Shown piece by piece: positions 8,284-18,791 of a DNA stretch of 64,000 nt. The stretch's first letter is position 1, and every line of letters starts with the position of its first letter. Position numbers and translations under genes: made by a program. A model generated the notes under the pieces. The model saw only the letters and a program-made list of their open reading frames with translations, made no database searches and had not been told where the DNA came from. This DNA comes from Synergistaceae bacterium (GTDB lineage Bacteria; Synergistota; Synergistia; Synergistales; Aminithiophilaceae), in contig JAESII010000004.1 of the NCBI GenBank assembly GCA_016756725.1, positions 248,001 to 312,000 on the forward strand, read 5' to 3'.

Positions 8284-9584
8284 CCATTCCCTTCGCCCTG
8301 CTGATCATCATCGTCACCCTTCTCGTGGGACTGCCCGTCCCCTTCTGCTTCATGCTTTCGACGACCTTCCTCGTCTTCGCCCAGGGCTACGCTCCGAGCT
8401 TCCTCCTCCCCTACAGTTTCGGCCAGATGAGCTCCGTCGTCCTCCTGGCCATCCCCCTCTTCATCATGGTCGGCGGCCTCATGGACCGGGGCGGCATCGG
8501 CTCGTCGCTGGTCAATCTCGTCGACGTCATCGTCGGCCGCGTCAAGGGCGGCCTCGGCGTGGTGGCCGTCGTCTCCTGCGCCGTCTTCGGCTCCATTTCG
8601 GGCAGCTGCGCCGCCACGATCTCCTGCATCGGCTCCATCATGTTCCCCCGCCTTCGCGAGAACGGCTACCCCATGGGGCACAGCGCCGCCCTCGTCTCCT
8701 GCGCCGCCCCCCTGGGCCTGCTCATCCCGCCCAGTTCCCAGATGATCCTCTACGCCTGGGTGGGGCAGCAGTCGGTCCTGGCCTGCTTCCTCTCCACCGT
8801 GGGCCCGGGACTGCTCCTCACGGCCCTGCTTTCCATCCTGAACGTCATCATGCTCCGCAAGGACGAGAACGTCTACGTCGCCCCGCCCATGGGCGCCGCC
8901 GAAACGGTCAAGGTCCTGGGCCGCCGCTCCTGGCAGGCCGCCCCGGCCCTCCTCATGCCCGTCATCGTCCTCGGCGGCACCTACGGCGGCATCATGACAC
9001 CCACCGAGGCCGCCGCCGTGGCCGTCCTCTACTCCATTCCCGTCGGCTTCTGGATCTACCGCGGCCTGAACGGAAGGACCTTCGTCGACGTCCTCGTCGA
9101 GACGGCGACGACGACGGGCGTCGTCATGCTCATGATGTTCTGCATCATGATGCTGAGCCGCATCTACGTCATGGAGGACCTGCCGACGATGATCATGAAC
9201 GCCCTCAGCTCGGTCTCGACGAACCCCAAGGTGATCCTTCTCATGCTCAACGTCTTCATGGTCATCGTCGGCATGATCATGGACGACGTGAGCGCCATGC
9301 TCCTGTGCACGCCCATCCTCCTGCCCGTGGTGATGAGACTCGGCGTCAGCCCCATCCACTTCGCCGCCATCATCGGCGTCAATCTGGGCATGGGCAACGT
9401 GACGCCACCGACAGCGCCGACGCTCTACTTCGGCGGCCGCCTGGCCAAGACGCCCGTCTCCCAGATGCTGCGACCCGCCATGATCTTCATCCTCTTCGCC
9501 TGGCTGCCGACACTGCTGGCCGTCACCTACCTGCCCGACCTGGCCCTCTGGCTGCCGCGCCTCGTCCTGGGCAATCGCTTCTGA
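8280..9584 (+). CDS. dctM: TRAP transporter large permease DctM
   Basis: A 434-residue membrane subunit with about twelve helices, the transport channel of the TRAP importer. Recognisable motifs are AIPLFIMVGGLMDRGGIG, the CAATISCIGSIMFPRL loop, GLLIPPSSQMILYAWV, and YGGIMTPTEAAAVAVLYS, which is characteristic of the DctM/SiaM family. The start is the ATG that overlaps the dctQ stop. The RocB-like gene follows after 11 bases, so it is almost certainly on the same transcript. Confidence 0.93.
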   Translation: MTIPFALLIIIVTLLVGLPVPFCFMLSTTFLVFAQGYAPSFLLPYSFGQMSSVVLLAIPLFIMVGGLMDRGGIGSSLVNLVDVIVGRVKGGLGVVAVVSCAVFGSISGSCAATISCIGSIMFPRLRENGYPMGHSAALVSCAAPLGLLIPPSSQMILYAWVGQQSVLACFLSTVGPGLLLTALLSILNVIMLRKDENVYVAPPMGAAETVKVLGRRSWQAAPALLMPVIVLGGTYGGIMTPTEAAAVAVLYSIPVGFWIYRGLNGRTFVDVLVETATTTGVVMLMMFCIMMLSRIYVMEDLPTMIMNALSSVSTNPKVILLMLNVFMVIVGMIMDDVSAMLLCTPILLPVVMRLGVSPIHFAAIIGVNLGMGNVTPPTAPTLYFGGRLAKTPVSQMLRPAMIFILFAWLPTLLAVTYLPDLALWLPRLVLGNRF

Positions 9585-9595
9585 AGGGGGCCCCC

Positions 9596-11233
9596 ATGAA
9601 CGAAAGACAAGCCATCCTGGACCTGCTCCTTCGCCTCTGCGCCATCCCCAGCGTCTCTCCCGACGGAAAAACGGAAGGAGCCGCCATCAGCCTCATTCAC
9701 GACCATCTCGCCGACCTGGCCTATTTCAAAACCCACCCCGACCATCTGAGGCTTCTCGATCTGGAAGGGGACAGCCTGGGCCGGAAGGCCCTCTGGGCTC
9801 TCGTCAAGGCCGAGAGAAAGACGGCCGACACCGTCGTCCTCATGGGACACATCGACGTCGTCGCCCCCGAACCGCTGGCCGACGTGGCTCCCCTCGCCTT
9901 CGACCCCCTGGCCTACACGGAAGCCCTCAAGGCCGTCGTCCTCCCGCCTGCGATCCGGGCGGACCTCGATTCGGGCCAGTGGCTCTTCGGGCGGGGCGTG
10001 GCCGACATGAAAAGCGGCGTCGCCGTCGAGACGACCCTCCTCGCCGAGAGCGCCGCCGATCCCTCGGGGCTGTCCTGCAACGTGGCCCTCCTCGTCGTTC
10101 CCGACGAGGAGACCAACTCGCTGGGCATGACGGGATCGCTGCCCCATCTCGTGAGGTTTCAGGAGGAGGGGCTCCACTTCCTGGCCTGCATCGACGCCGA
10201 GCCCACCGTCACGACCGGCGAAGGAGAGCAGGCCGCCATCCACCTGGGCAGCATCGGCAAGATCAACCCCTTCTTCCTCTGCCTGGGCCGGCGCGCCCAC
10301 GTCGGCGAATACTACGACGGGCTGTCGGGAGCCCTCATCGGCTCCCACCTCAACACGATCCTCGACGGCAACCCGGACCTGACGGACCGCCTCGACGGCG
10401 TCGCCTACCCCGGCTACGCCTCGATCTGGCAGAGGGATCTGAGGCCCGATTACGGCGCCACCCTGGCCGATCGACAGGCCCTTCTCTACAGCCGGCTCAC
10501 CGTGGACAGCCTCCCCTCGGGCCTCCTGGCCGAACTCACCGAAGCGGCCCTGGAGGCCCAGAGACAAGCCCTCTCTCAGATTGACGAGGCGGCCAAGACT
10601 TTCTCCCGCCACCGGCCCCGCCCCGTCGTCCCCCCCGGAGGGGAACCTCGCGTCCTGACCTACGACAGCCTCGTCGGGCAGGCCCGCCGATCGGGCGTCG
10701 ACGTCGAGGCCCTCCTGGCCCGGAGCCTGAAGAGGCTCCCCGAGGGCACCGACCCCCGTCTGGCGGCCCTCGAAGCGGCCTCGGAACTCCTCGACGCCTC
10801 GGGAGAAAAGGGCCCCCTCGTCGTCGTCGGCTTCCTCTTTCCCTTCTACCCCCACCGCGTCAACGGAGGCGCTTCCCCGGGCGACCGGCGCATGGCCACC
10901 GTCGCCGAGGCCGTGGCCGAAGAGGCCGAAAGACGGTTCCGACGGGAGCTGGCCCTGCGCCCCCTCTTCGAGGGCGTCAGCGACCTCAGCTACTGCGGCT
11001 TCGGCGGAGAGAGGGAGGAGCTGGACCTGCTGGCGCGAAACGTCCCCGGCTGGGGGCGTCTCTACTCCCTACCCACCGAGGCCCTTGCCTCGCTGGACAT
11101 GGCCATCCTCAACCTGGGACCTCTCGGCAGGGACGCCCACAAGAGCACCGAACGGGTCTTCCTCCCCTACCTCCTCGACGAGCTGCCCCACCTCTTCCGA
11201 AAGGCCCTGACGGCGGCGGCATCCTTCCGCTGA
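9596..11233 (+). CDS. RocB-like M20-family peptidase/amidohydrolase
   Basis: A 545-residue zinc-peptidase-fold protein similar to RocB, a protein of arginine/ornithine utilisation whose reaction is not firmly established. Metal-site motifs of the M20 family are present: MGHIDVVAP near residue 85, RGVADMKSG near 138, and PDEETNS near 175. The lid domain insertion is long, as in RocB, so the protein is larger than ordinary ~400-residue M20 enzymes. The Shine-Dalgarno GGGGG lies close to the ATG. Position directly behind dctPQM suggests it cleaves an imported N-acyl amino acid or peptide-like substrate. That is inference. Confidence 0.8.
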   Translation: MNERQAILDLLLRLCAIPSVSPDGKTEGAAISLIHDHLADLAYFKTHPDHLRLLDLEGDSLGRKALWALVKAERKTADTVVLMGHIDVVAPEPLADVAPLAFDPLAYTEALKAVVLPPAIRADLDSGQWLFGRGVADMKSGVAVETTLLAESAADPSGLSCNVALLVVPDEETNSLGMTGSLPHLVRFQEEGLHFLACIDAEPTVTTGEGEQAAIHLGSIGKINPFFLCLGRRAHVGEYYDGLSGALIGSHLNTILDGNPDLTDRLDGVAYPGYASIWQRDLRPDYGATLADRQALLYSRLTVDSLPSGLLAELTEAALEAQRQALSQIDEAAKTFSRHRPRPVVPPGGEPRVLTYDSLVGQARRSGVDVEALLARSLKRLPEGTDPRLAALEAASELLDASGEKGPLVVVGFLFPFYPHRVNGGASPGDRRMATVAEAVAEEAERRFRRELALRPLFEGVSDLSYCGFGGEREELDLLARNVPGWGRLYSLPTEALASLDMAILNLGPLGRDAHKSTERVFLPYLLDELPHLFRKALTAAASFR

Positions 11234-11281
11234 AAGCCTATAATGGAGGTCATCTTCGTCTTCTGAGGAGGCCTCGGACCG

Positions 11282-12376
11282 GTGAAACTCCTCGGCGGCG
11301 ACCCTCTGCCCGTCCCCGGGACCTCCCGAGGGTCGCCTTCCCGTGATCTCGACCGCTTTCTCCCGCCCCGATCCCGCCAGGCCCTCTGGGTGGACTCGGG
11401 GCGTTCGGCCCTGCGCCTGGCCCTGACGGACCTCCGCCGCCGCGGAATCCGCAGGGCCTGGCTTCCCTTCCTCTGCTGCAGCTCCGTCGTCGAACCCTTT
11501 CTCGATCTCTCCTTCTCCCTTTCCTTCTACGGCCAGGGTGGACCTGAGGATCGCCCCTTCTGGCTCGCCCCGCCGAAGGGCTTTGCCCCCTCGCCCGACG
11601 AGGCCCTCCTCTTCATCCACTATTTCGGCTTCCTCAACGAGGGCATGACGGCCTTCCTCGGAAGCCTGCCGCCTTCGTCCCGCCCCCGGGTCATCGAGGA
11701 CGCCGTCGGGGCCTCCCTCACGGAAGGCACGGGGCAGTGGGGCCACTACACAATCAAGAGCTTCCGCAAGTTTCTCCCCGTCGCCGACGGAGCCCTTCTG
11801 GCGGCGGTGGAGCCTCTTCTCCCGGGCGGCCCCCTCCCGGAGCCTCCCGATCTGATCCGGGCCGACCTCAAGGGCCGCTCCGCCCTGGGGCGCCTTTTGG
11901 CGCCTGAAACGGGGAGGGTCTGGCTCCGCCTGGCCCAGGAAGGGGAGGAGCGCTTCGACGGCACCATCCGCCGGCCGGCCCCGACGAGCCTGAACCGTCT
12001 CGGCGACCTCGACGTCGGCTTCTACGGCCGGGCAAGGCGCGATCATTTCCTCTTCCTCGCGGAAGCCGCCTCCATGAAAAGCCCGCTGATACCGCTCGCC
12101 ACGCTCCTGCCCGAAGGGACCGTCCCTCTCGGCCTGCCGGCCCTGACAGGACGATCGCGGGACGAGACTCTCCGGCGCCTCCGCCAGGCGGGGATCTTCT
12201 GCCCCGTCGACTGGGGCGTCAACGCCCTTGCCCCCGACGGATTGGACGCAACAAGAGAGCTGGCCCGACGGCTCCTCGTCCTGCCCGTCGATCCGGCCCT
12301 GACGGAAGAGGATCTCTCCTTTCTGCTCGCCCTGGCGGCGGGAGGACGAAAGGAGCCCTGCCATTCCCGTGAATGA
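11282..12376 (+). CDS. PLP-dependent aminotransferase-like protein (DegT/DnrJ-like fold)
   Basis: A 364-residue protein with a fold-type I PLP enzyme layout. The small N-terminal part (WVDSGRSALRLAL) matches the phosphate-cup start. RVIEDAVG supplies the ring-nitrogen Asp. TIKSFRKFLPVADGAL holds the likely Schiff-base lysine in the S-F-R-K context of DegT/EryC1 proteins. Overall similarity to textbook DegT enzymes is weak, and catalysis is not assured. GTG at 11282 follows GAGGAGG. It lies 48 bases after the RocB-like gene on the same strand, so it may be the last gene of the TRAP cluster. TATAAT at 11239-11244 could give it an internal promoter, but no good -35 accompanies it. Confidence 0.65.
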   Translation: MKLLGGDPLPVPGTSRGSPSRDLDRFLPPRSRQALWVDSGRSALRLALTDLRRRGIRRAWLPFLCCSSVVEPFLDLSFSLSFYGQGGPEDRPFWLAPPKGFAPSPDEALLFIHYFGFLNEGMTAFLGSLPPSSRPRVIEDAVGASLTEGTGQWGHYTIKSFRKFLPVADGALLAAVEPLLPGGPLPEPPDLIRADLKGRSALGRLLAPETGRVWLRLAQEGEERFDGTIRRPAPTSLNRLGDLDVGFYGRARRDHFLFLAEAASMKSPLIPLATLLPEGTVPLGLPALTGRSRDETLRRLRQAGIFCPVDWGVNALAPDGLDATRELARRLLVLPVDPALTEEDLSFLLALAAGGRKEPCHSRE

Positions 12377-12472
12377 AGAGGCTATGTTACTATCGTTTCT
12401 AACTGGTCCGTCCTTATTTTCTCCCCGGTAAGACTTCAGCCTTCATGAACTCCAAGAAAGGGTGTGACATCC

Positions 12473-14632
12473 GTGCTCTCACGTCTCAGAATCGGCCCCA
12501 AACTGGCCCTCAGTTTCGGCATGCTTCTCGTCCTCTTCTCCGTGGCCGGCGTCGTCGCCTGGCGCAACCTCGAGATCGTCCGCAGCGGCTCCGACGACCT
12601 GGCTTTGGCCCGGATTCCCCAGGTCGACTCGGCAACCGGCGTCGAACGGAACGTCTTTCTCATGATGTATGCCGTTCGCGGCTACGCCCTTTCGGAACAG
12701 GAGACCTTCCGCACCCAGGGCGACGAACACCTCTCCTGGGCCAAGGCGGCCCTCTCCCAGCTGGCCGTCCTGACGGAGCGCTTTCCCCAGCTCGGCCAGT
12801 CCCGGGGGGCCATCACCCGAGCCCAGGAGGAACTGGACCTCTACGAGGAGCGCTTCGCCGACACGACCCGGGCCGTCATGGAGATGCAGGTCGCGCGGGA
12901 GGCCATCATCGAGGCCGGCGTACGCTTCGCCGAGGCAAGCGAGGCCCTGCTGCAGAACCAGCGGGACATCCTGAGCGAGGGCTTCACGACCGGAGCGAGC
13001 CAGTTCTACCAGGAGCTGTCGGCGGGACGGGTCTACGCCACCCAGGACGCCATCGCCTCGGGCACGAGACTGCGACTCAAGGCCTTCCAGGCCCTGGCAG
13101 AAAACGAGCCTGTCCTGATCGGCGCCATCGAGGAGGATATCGCGGCCCTCCGGGAGGAACTGAAACAGCTGGAGCGCAAGATCACCCACGGCGACAGCCT
13201 CCTCCAGCTCCAGGCCCTCGAAAAGTCCCTGGACGACTTCGAGGCCAACCTCCTCCGGCTCCGGACGACCTGGCTCCGCCTCGAAGAGGTCCGCCTCGCC
13301 CGTGAGACGGCCGGCAACAGCCTCCTTCAGGCCGTCCGCGACGTCTCCCAGAGCGGCCTGGCCAGCACGGAGACCATCGCCGGCGACGCCCGACAGCGGG
13401 CCGTCAGGACCGAACGGACCCTGGTGGCGACGATCGCCCTGGCCCTCCTCGTCGGCATCGTCGTGGCCTTCCTCATGACCCGGGCCCTGACGAAACCCCT
13501 CAAGAAGGCCCTCTCCCTGGCCGAACGGGTCCAGGGCGGCGACCTGACGGTGACGCGCGACGACTTCTGCACCGACAACTGCGACGAGATCGGCTTCCTC
13601 GCCGACGCCCTGGCCCGCATGGTGGCCTCCCAGAGGGACGTCATCGAGGCCGTCATCGGCGAGGCCCAATCCGTCTCGGACAAGGCCAACGCCCTGGCCG
13701 CCTATGCGGAGGAGACCAACGCCTCCATGGAGGAGGTCAAGGCCTCGGTGGACCAGACGGCCCAGCTTTCCGAATCGAACTCGGCCGCCCTGGAAGAGGC
13801 CAACGCCGGCGTCGAGGAGGTGGCCTCTTCGGCCCAGGCCACGGCCGAGGCCGCCTCCTCCGGGGCCGAGGCGGCCGAACGGACCCGCCGCCAGGCCGAG
13901 ACGACGACGGAAGAGATCGGCGAAGTGATCGGCTCCCTCTCGACGGTGAGCACCCGGAGCCGGGAGACTCTGGAAGGGGCACGGAAACTCCAGCAGTCCG
14001 TCGGCGAGATCGGCGGCTTCGTGACGACCATCGTCGGCATCGCCGACCAGACGAACCTGCTGGCTTTGAACGCCGCCATCGAGGCGGCCCGGGCCGGCGA
14101 GGCCGGTCGGGGCTTCGCCGTCGTCGCCGAGGAGGTCCGCAAGCTCGCCGAGGACTCGGCCCGGGCCGCCCAGGAGGTCAACGCCCTCACGGCGCGCCTC
14201 CAGAAGGAGGCCCGCCACGCCCAGGAGCTCTCCGACGAATCGGCGACGATCACCGCCGCCACGACGGAGCGGGCCGCCAAGGCCCAGGAGCAGATCCGGA
14301 CGCTCCTGAAGGACATCATCACCGTCAGCGACGCCATGACCCAGATCGCCTCGACGGCCCAGGAGCAGTCGGCTTCGAGCCAGGAGATGGCCGCCGCCAT
14401 CGACCAGGCGACGAAATCGACGATGGACGTGGTCCGCATGATCGACGCCATCAAGGGCGCCTCGGAAGAGACGACAAAGACCTCTCAAGGCGTCGCCTCC
14501 GAGGCCCAGGCCATGGCAGAGACGGCCTCACGCCTTCAGGAGCTCGTCGAGCGCTTCACCGTCACCAGCGGCAGGGGACACGGCCTCGAAGGGGGCCTCA
14601 TCGCCGCCGACGCCCTGCCAGAAAAGAGCTGA
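12473..14632 (+). CDS. Methyl-accepting chemotaxis protein
   Basis: A ~719-residue chemoreceptor. It has an N-terminal membrane helix (~9-32), a long helical periplasmic sensor rich in acidic and Gln residues, a second helix near 325-345, then HAMP ([16 protein letters not shown]) and a cytoplasmic coiled coil. The conserved signalling tip [20 protein letters not shown] is perfect, so it should couple to CheA/CheW. GTG codons at 12464 and 12473 are both possible. 12473 is better spaced from AGAAAGGG and gives a typical short N-terminus. No che genes are nearby. It is followed by a bidirectional terminator and faces a second, damaged MCP gene. Confidence 0.92.
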   Translation: MLSRLRIGPKLALSFGMLLVLFSVAGVVAWRNLEIVRSGSDDLALARIPQVDSATGVERNVFLMMYAVRGYALSEQETFRTQGDEHLSWAKAALSQLAVLTERFPQLGQSRGAITRAQEELDLYEERFADTTRAVMEMQVAREAIIEAGVRFAEASEALLQNQRDILSEGFTTGASQFYQELSAGRVYATQDAIASGTRLRLKAFQALAENEPVLIGAIEEDIAALREELKQLERKITHGDSLLQLQALEKSLDDFEANLLRLRTTWLRLEEVRLARETAGNSLLQAVRDVSQSGLASTETIAGDARQRAVRTERTLVATIALALLVGIVVAFLMTRALTKPLKKALSLAERVQGGDLTVTRDDFCTDNCDEIGFLADALARMVASQRDVIEAVIGEAQSVSDKANALAAYAEETNASMEEVKASVDQTAQLSESNSAALEEANAGVEEVASSAQATAEAASSGAEAAERTRRQAETTTEEIGEVIGSLSTVSTRSRETLEGARKLQQSVGEIGGFVTTIVGIADQTNLLALNAAIEAARAGEAGRGFAVVAEEVRKLAEDSARAAQEVNALTARLQKEARHAQELSDESATITAATTERAAKAQEQIRTLLKDIITVSDAMTQIASTAQEQSASSQEMAAAIDQATKSTMDVVRMIDAIKGASEETTKTSQGVASEAQAMAETASRLQELVERFTVTSGRGHGLEGGLIAADALPEKS

Positions 14633-14652
14633 AGCAGAAGGCAGGACCGACA

Positions 14653-14685
14653 GAAAGGGGAGGGCCCTTCAGGCCCTCCCCTTTC
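14653..14685 (+). terminator. Bidirectional terminator between two convergent MCP genes
   Basis: GAAAGGGGAGGGCC, loop CTTCA, then GGCCCTCCCCTTTC is a perfect 14-bp stem ending in a T-rich tract on the plus strand. It has shorter T tracts on the minus strand. It serves the chemoreceptor ends at 14632 and 14703. Confidence 0.8.
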
Positions 14686-14702
14686 TTCTTTTCTGTTCCG
14701 GC

Positions 14703-16477
14703 TCAGCCGCGCAGGGCCGGTCTTTCCCGAGAGGCACCGACAGTGAAAGGCTCGGCAAGAAGGCGGAGCTCGTCAGCCGTCGAGCTCACCTCCATCGTGC
14801 CCTGGGCCACCGTATCCATGGCCGCCGCCGTCTCCTCCATGGAGGCGGCCACGTTCTGAACCTGTTCGTCGGCGCTGTCCATCACCGACGTCACCTGATC
14901 CATGAGGGCGATGATCTCCTGGGCGGCCTCCGTCTCTCTCGCCGTGAGGGAGACGATCTCCTTGACGTCATCGAGGGAGCTCTCACTGGCCGTCATGATC
15001 CGCTCCAGCGCCTCTCCGGCTCCGTAGACGACGGAGACGCCCTCCTCGACACCGCGGCGACTCGTCTCCATCGACGTCACCGCCGAGGCCGTTCCGTCCA
15101 GGATCCTGGCCACCAGGTCGGCGACCTCCCTGGCACCGGCCTGGGACTGCTCGGCCAGCTTGCGGACCGCCTCGGCGACGACGGCGAAGCCCTGACCGGC
15201 CTCGCCGGCCCGGGCCGCCTCGATGGCGGCGTTCAAAGCCAGCAGGTTCGTCTGGTCCGCCAGGGACGTGATGGTCGACCCCACGACGCCGATCCTCTCG
15301 GAGTAGACGTTGAGTTCGGTGATGACCTTCTCCGCTCCCGTGACGGCATCACGAATGGCCTCCATGTGGCCGATGGAGGCCTTGACCGTCTCCTGTCCCT
15401 TCCCGGCGGCCTCGACGGTCGTCCGGGCATGGCCGTCGGCCTTCTCGGCCAGGTCGCGGGCGGACTGGATCAGTCCGTTCATGTCCAGGACCGTCCGGGA
15501 GGCGGCATCGATCTGCTCCTTGCCGTGGCGGATCTCCTCGGCGAGGCGGGCGTTGCCCTCGGCCACCTCGTTGGCCGTGCTCGTCACTTCCTCGCCCGAG
15601 GCCGCCGTCGTCTCTGAAAGGGTCGAGAGTCCTCCGGCCCTGGCCTGCAGGGCGGCGATGACCTCGGCCAGGCTCGCCACCATGGCATCCAGCCCCTGGC
15701 CGATCCGGGAGAGTTCGTCCCGTCCCGTCATGGCGGCCCTGGCTGTGAGATCGCCGCCTCGGCCGGCCTCGGTGGCGGCCAGGATGGCCCTGAGGGCACG
15801 TCCGATCGTCCTGATGGCCAGAAGGGCCATGGCCAGCACGGAAAGGGCCACGAGGACCGTCAGAAGGAGGACGGTCCAGTTGCCCCGGTCCATGCGGGCC
15901 CGGTTGGTGAGGGCGCTCTCGTCGGCCCCCGGTCGAGGATTTCGCCGATGGCGTTCAGGCTGCCCCGGACCTGGTCGAAGAGCTCGTCTTCCATCTTCTC
16001 CACTCTGCCCGGCTTGAGTTCGCCTCGGCGCAGGGACTCGATCTGGGCTTCCGAGGCCCGGACCCAGCGGGGGAAGGCGTCGTCGAAGGCCTCCATCTCC
16101 TCGAAGAGGGATCGTCGGCCTCCTTCGGCCCGGAAATCCGCCCAGGCCCGACGGCTCGCTCCGAGGATCTTGCTCGCCTCGGCGAGCCGTTCTTCCACCT
16201 GGACCGCGTTTTCGCGGAAACTGTCGAGATGATCCTGAAAATCCTCACCCACCCCCCGGTCCAGCAGGGTCTGTTTGGCCACCAGGGCCTGGTAGAGGTC
16301 GCGGTCACCGTTGAGGACCAGGCTCTGGGCCACGAAAGCCTCCCGATGGATCCGTCCCAGCAGGTCACCGTAGACGTCATTGGCAAGATAGAGGGCAAAG
16401 CCGGACAGGCCGGCGATGGCCACGATGGGAACGAGCGCCAACATCCAGAGACGGGCCTTCAGTGTCAACCCGCGCAA
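14703..16477 (-). pseudogene. Methyl-accepting chemotaxis protein with a one-base frameshift
   Basis: Two overlapping frames make up one chemoreceptor. Codons from 16477 down encode a membrane helix and a four-helix-bundle-like sensor to ...[10 protein letters not shown]. Codons that open upstream of 15893 encode ...[17 protein letters not shown], a second membrane helix, HAMP and a full signalling domain with [20 protein letters not shown]. Adding one G to the five-G run (C5 on the plus strand, 15926-15930) joins them perfectly as DRG-ADES. The break is therefore a single-base deletion in a homopolymer, either a sequencing error or a recent inactivation or phase-variation event. Repaired, the protein would be ~590 residues and normal in design. 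Confidence 0.85.
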
Positions 16478-16589
16478 AGAAATCTCCTCCTCCAGTGATA
16501 CCGCGTTCCATGATGTGGCCGAAAGAAACCTGCAATCATTTTACCGGGACGGAAGGTCGCGCTCCACAAGGAAGACTAGAAGACCTTCT

Positions 16590-18749
16590 TCAGGACAGGG
16601 CAAGATCGGCCTTCTTCATGGAGAGGGAGATGCGCCTCCGGGGCAGGTCGACGGCGACGACGGCGACGGTGACGGTCTGGCCGGGCCGGACGACGGAGGC
16701 CGGATCGGAGACGAACCGGTCCGCCAGACGGCTCACGTGAACGAGGCCGTCCTGATGGACGCCGACGTCGACGAAGGCGCCGAAGGCGGTGACGTTGGTG
16801 ACGACCCCCTCAAGAACCATGCCGGATCTGAGGTCATCGATCTCCCTGACCGAGTCGTCGAAGCGGACGCCCTCAAAGGCCTCCCTCGGATCGCGGCCGG
16901 GCTTCTCCAGCTCGGCCAGGATGTCCCGGAGCGTCGGGAGTCCCGTCGTCTCCGTGACGTAGCGGACCGGATCAAGGCGCTCTCGGAGACCTCCGCCGGC
17001 CAGGAGATCGGCGACGGAACAGCCCAGATCACGGGCCATGCGGCGGACGACGCCGTAGCGTTCGGGGTGGACGGCGCTGCCGTCGAGGGGCTCCGTTCCG
17101 CCTCGGATGCGCAGGAACCCGGCCGACTGCTCGAAGGCCTTCGGCCCCAGGCGGGGAACCTTCCTGAGCTCTTCCCGGCTCCGGAAAGGCCCCTTCTCCT
17201 CCCGGTAGGCGACGATATTGGCGGCCAGGGCCCCACCCAGTCCGGAGACGCGGGCCAGAAGCTGGCGGCTCGCCGTGTTGACCTCGACGCCGACGGCGTT
17301 GACGCAGGAAAGGACGACGTCGTCGAGGGCCGCCGAAAGAAGTTTCTGGTCCACGTCATGCTGGTACTGGCCGACGCCGATCGACTTGGGATCGATCTTG
17401 ACCAGTTCGGCCAGGGGGTCCTGAAGACGTCTCCCTATGGAGACGGCCCCCCGGACGGTCAGGTCCTGGTCGGGAAACTCCTCGCGGGCGGCCTCGGAGG
17501 CGGAGTAGATGGAGGCGCCGCTCTCGTTGACGAGAAGGACCGGCGGATCGCCGGGAAGGGCGAGATCGCGGAAAAAAGTCTCGGCCTCCCGTCCTCCCGT
17601 CCCGTTGCCGACGGCGACGGCCTCGATTTTGTACCGTGAGGCCAGGTCTCGGACCTTCCGCTCCGCCTCGGACCGGTCTTTTCGTCCCACGGCGTGGACC
17701 ACGTCGTGGGCGAGCAGCTTGCCCTGTCCGTCGAGGACGACGACCTTGCATCCCGTGCGGATGCCGGGATCGACGGCCAAAAGGGCCTTCTGACCCAGGG
17801 GAGGGGCCATGAGGACCTCCCTCACATTGCGGGCGAAGACGGCCACGGCCTCGACGTCGGCTTTCTTCTTGAGGGCTCCCCTGAGCTCTGTCTCCATCGA
17901 CGGGGCGGCCAGACGGGAGTAGCCGTCGGCCAGGGCCCGACGGACCTCGTCCGCCGCCGCCCCCGAGGCCGTGACGAAAAGCCTCTCCAGGAGGGCAACG
18001 CCCTCGTCGGCGGGAGGCTGGACGGAGAGGGAGAGGATCCCCTCCTTCTCGCCCCGGAAGAGGGCCAGGATCCTGTGGGAGGGAGCATTCCGCGCCGGCT
18101 CCTCCCAGCGGAAGTAGTCGCGGTACTTGGCTCCTTCCTCCTCGCTCTTTCCCCTGGCCAGGCAGGAGCAGATCTTCCCGCGCCTCACGAAGAGAATCCT
18201 CAGGGCCTGTCGGGCCCGGCCCGATTCGCTGGCCCTTTCGGCGATGATGTCCCGCGCTCCGGCCAGGGCCTTCTCCACGTCGTCGACGCCCTTTTCGGGA
18301 TCGACAAAGGTTCGGGCCGCTTCCCGGGGGTCGACGGCACCCCCCTCACGGGCGGCGGCAAGGAGCGCCTCGGCCAGAGGCTCAAGCCCCCTCTCCCGGG
18401 CCTGAGTCGCCCGGGTCCGGCGCTTGGGACGGTAGGGGAGATAGAGGTCTTCGAGCTGCGTCATCGTCGGTGCCGCTTCGATCTGACGGCGCAGTTCCTC
18501 CGTCAGAAGCTCCCTCTCGGCGAGAGACTGGAGGACGGCCTCGCGGCGCTTGTCCAGGTCGGCCAGCTGGATGAGCCGGTCCCTGATGGAGAGGAGGGCC
18601 ACCTCGTCAAGGGAGCCCGTGGCCTCCTTGCGGTATCGGGCGATGAAGGGAACGGTGGCCCCTTCCTGGAGGAGACCGGCCGCGGCGCCGACCTGGGCGG
18701 AGCCCAGAGAGAGTTCGGCCGCGACGGCTTCGACGTGACGGGTGTTCAT
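16590..18749 (-). CDS. tex: Tex, S1 RNA-binding transcription accessory protein
   Basis: A 719-residue nucleic-acid-binding protein of the Tex family (Spt6-like), full length. In order: a helical N-terminal region (VPFIARYRKEATGSLDE at ~33), a YqgF/RNase H-like domain (LLAVDPGIRTGCKVVVLDG near 320), helix-hairpin-helix repeats (VSGLGGALAANIVAYREEKG near 495), and a C-terminal S1 domain (GMVLEGVVTNVTAFGAFVDV near 640). It is thought to act in transcription and RNA quality control. It lies 41 bases upstream of nothing related and is probably monocistronic, with the frameshifted MCP gene downstream after 112 bases. Confidence 0.96.
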   Translation of the reverse strand: MNTRHVEAVAAELSLGSAQVGAAAGLLQEGATVPFIARYRKEATGSLDEVALLSIRDRLIQLADLDKRREAVLQSLAERELLTEELRRQIEAAPTMTQLEDLYLPYRPKRRTRATQARERGLEPLAEALLAAAREGGAVDPREAARTFVDPEKGVDDVEKALAGARDIIAERASESGRARQALRILFVRRGKICSCLARGKSEEEGAKYRDYFRWEEPARNAPSHRILALFRGEKEGILSLSVQPPADEGVALLERLFVTASGAAADEVRRALADGYSRLAAPSMETELRGALKKKADVEAVAVFARNVREVLMAPPLGQKALLAVDPGIRTGCKVVVLDGQGKLLAHDVVHAVGRKDRSEAERKVRDLASRYKIEAVAVGNGTGGREAETFFRDLALPGDPPVLLVNESGASIYSASEAAREEFPDQDLTVRGAVSIGRRLQDPLAELVKIDPKSIGVGQYQHDVDQKLLSAALDDVVLSCVNAVGVEVNTASRQLLARVSGLGGALAANIVAYREEKGPFRSREELRKVPRLGPKAFEQSAGFLRIRGGTEPLDGSAVHPERYGVVRRMARDLGCSVADLLAGGGLRERLDPVRYVTETTGLPTLRDILAELEKPGRDPREAFEGVRFDDSVREIDDLRSGMVLEGVVTNVTAFGAFVDVGVHQDGLVHVSRLADRFVSDPASVVRPGQTVTVAVVAVDLPRRRISLSMKKADLALS

Positions 18750-18791
18750 GTCATGACCTGCCTTTCCGTCATCCTCCCCGGACGGGGAGGG

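Noticed and set aside
12479-14488. 669-codon open frame antisense to the chemoreceptor gene
   Set aside because: It mirrors the chemoreceptor codons and shows no domain or start signal, whereas the sense frame has HAMP and a perfect signalling tip.
15926-15930. Programmed ribosomal frameshift in the split chemoreceptor
   Set aside because: The site is a plain G5 run without a slippery heptamer plus stimulatory structure, and chemoreceptors are not known to use frameshifting. A deletion or error is simpler.
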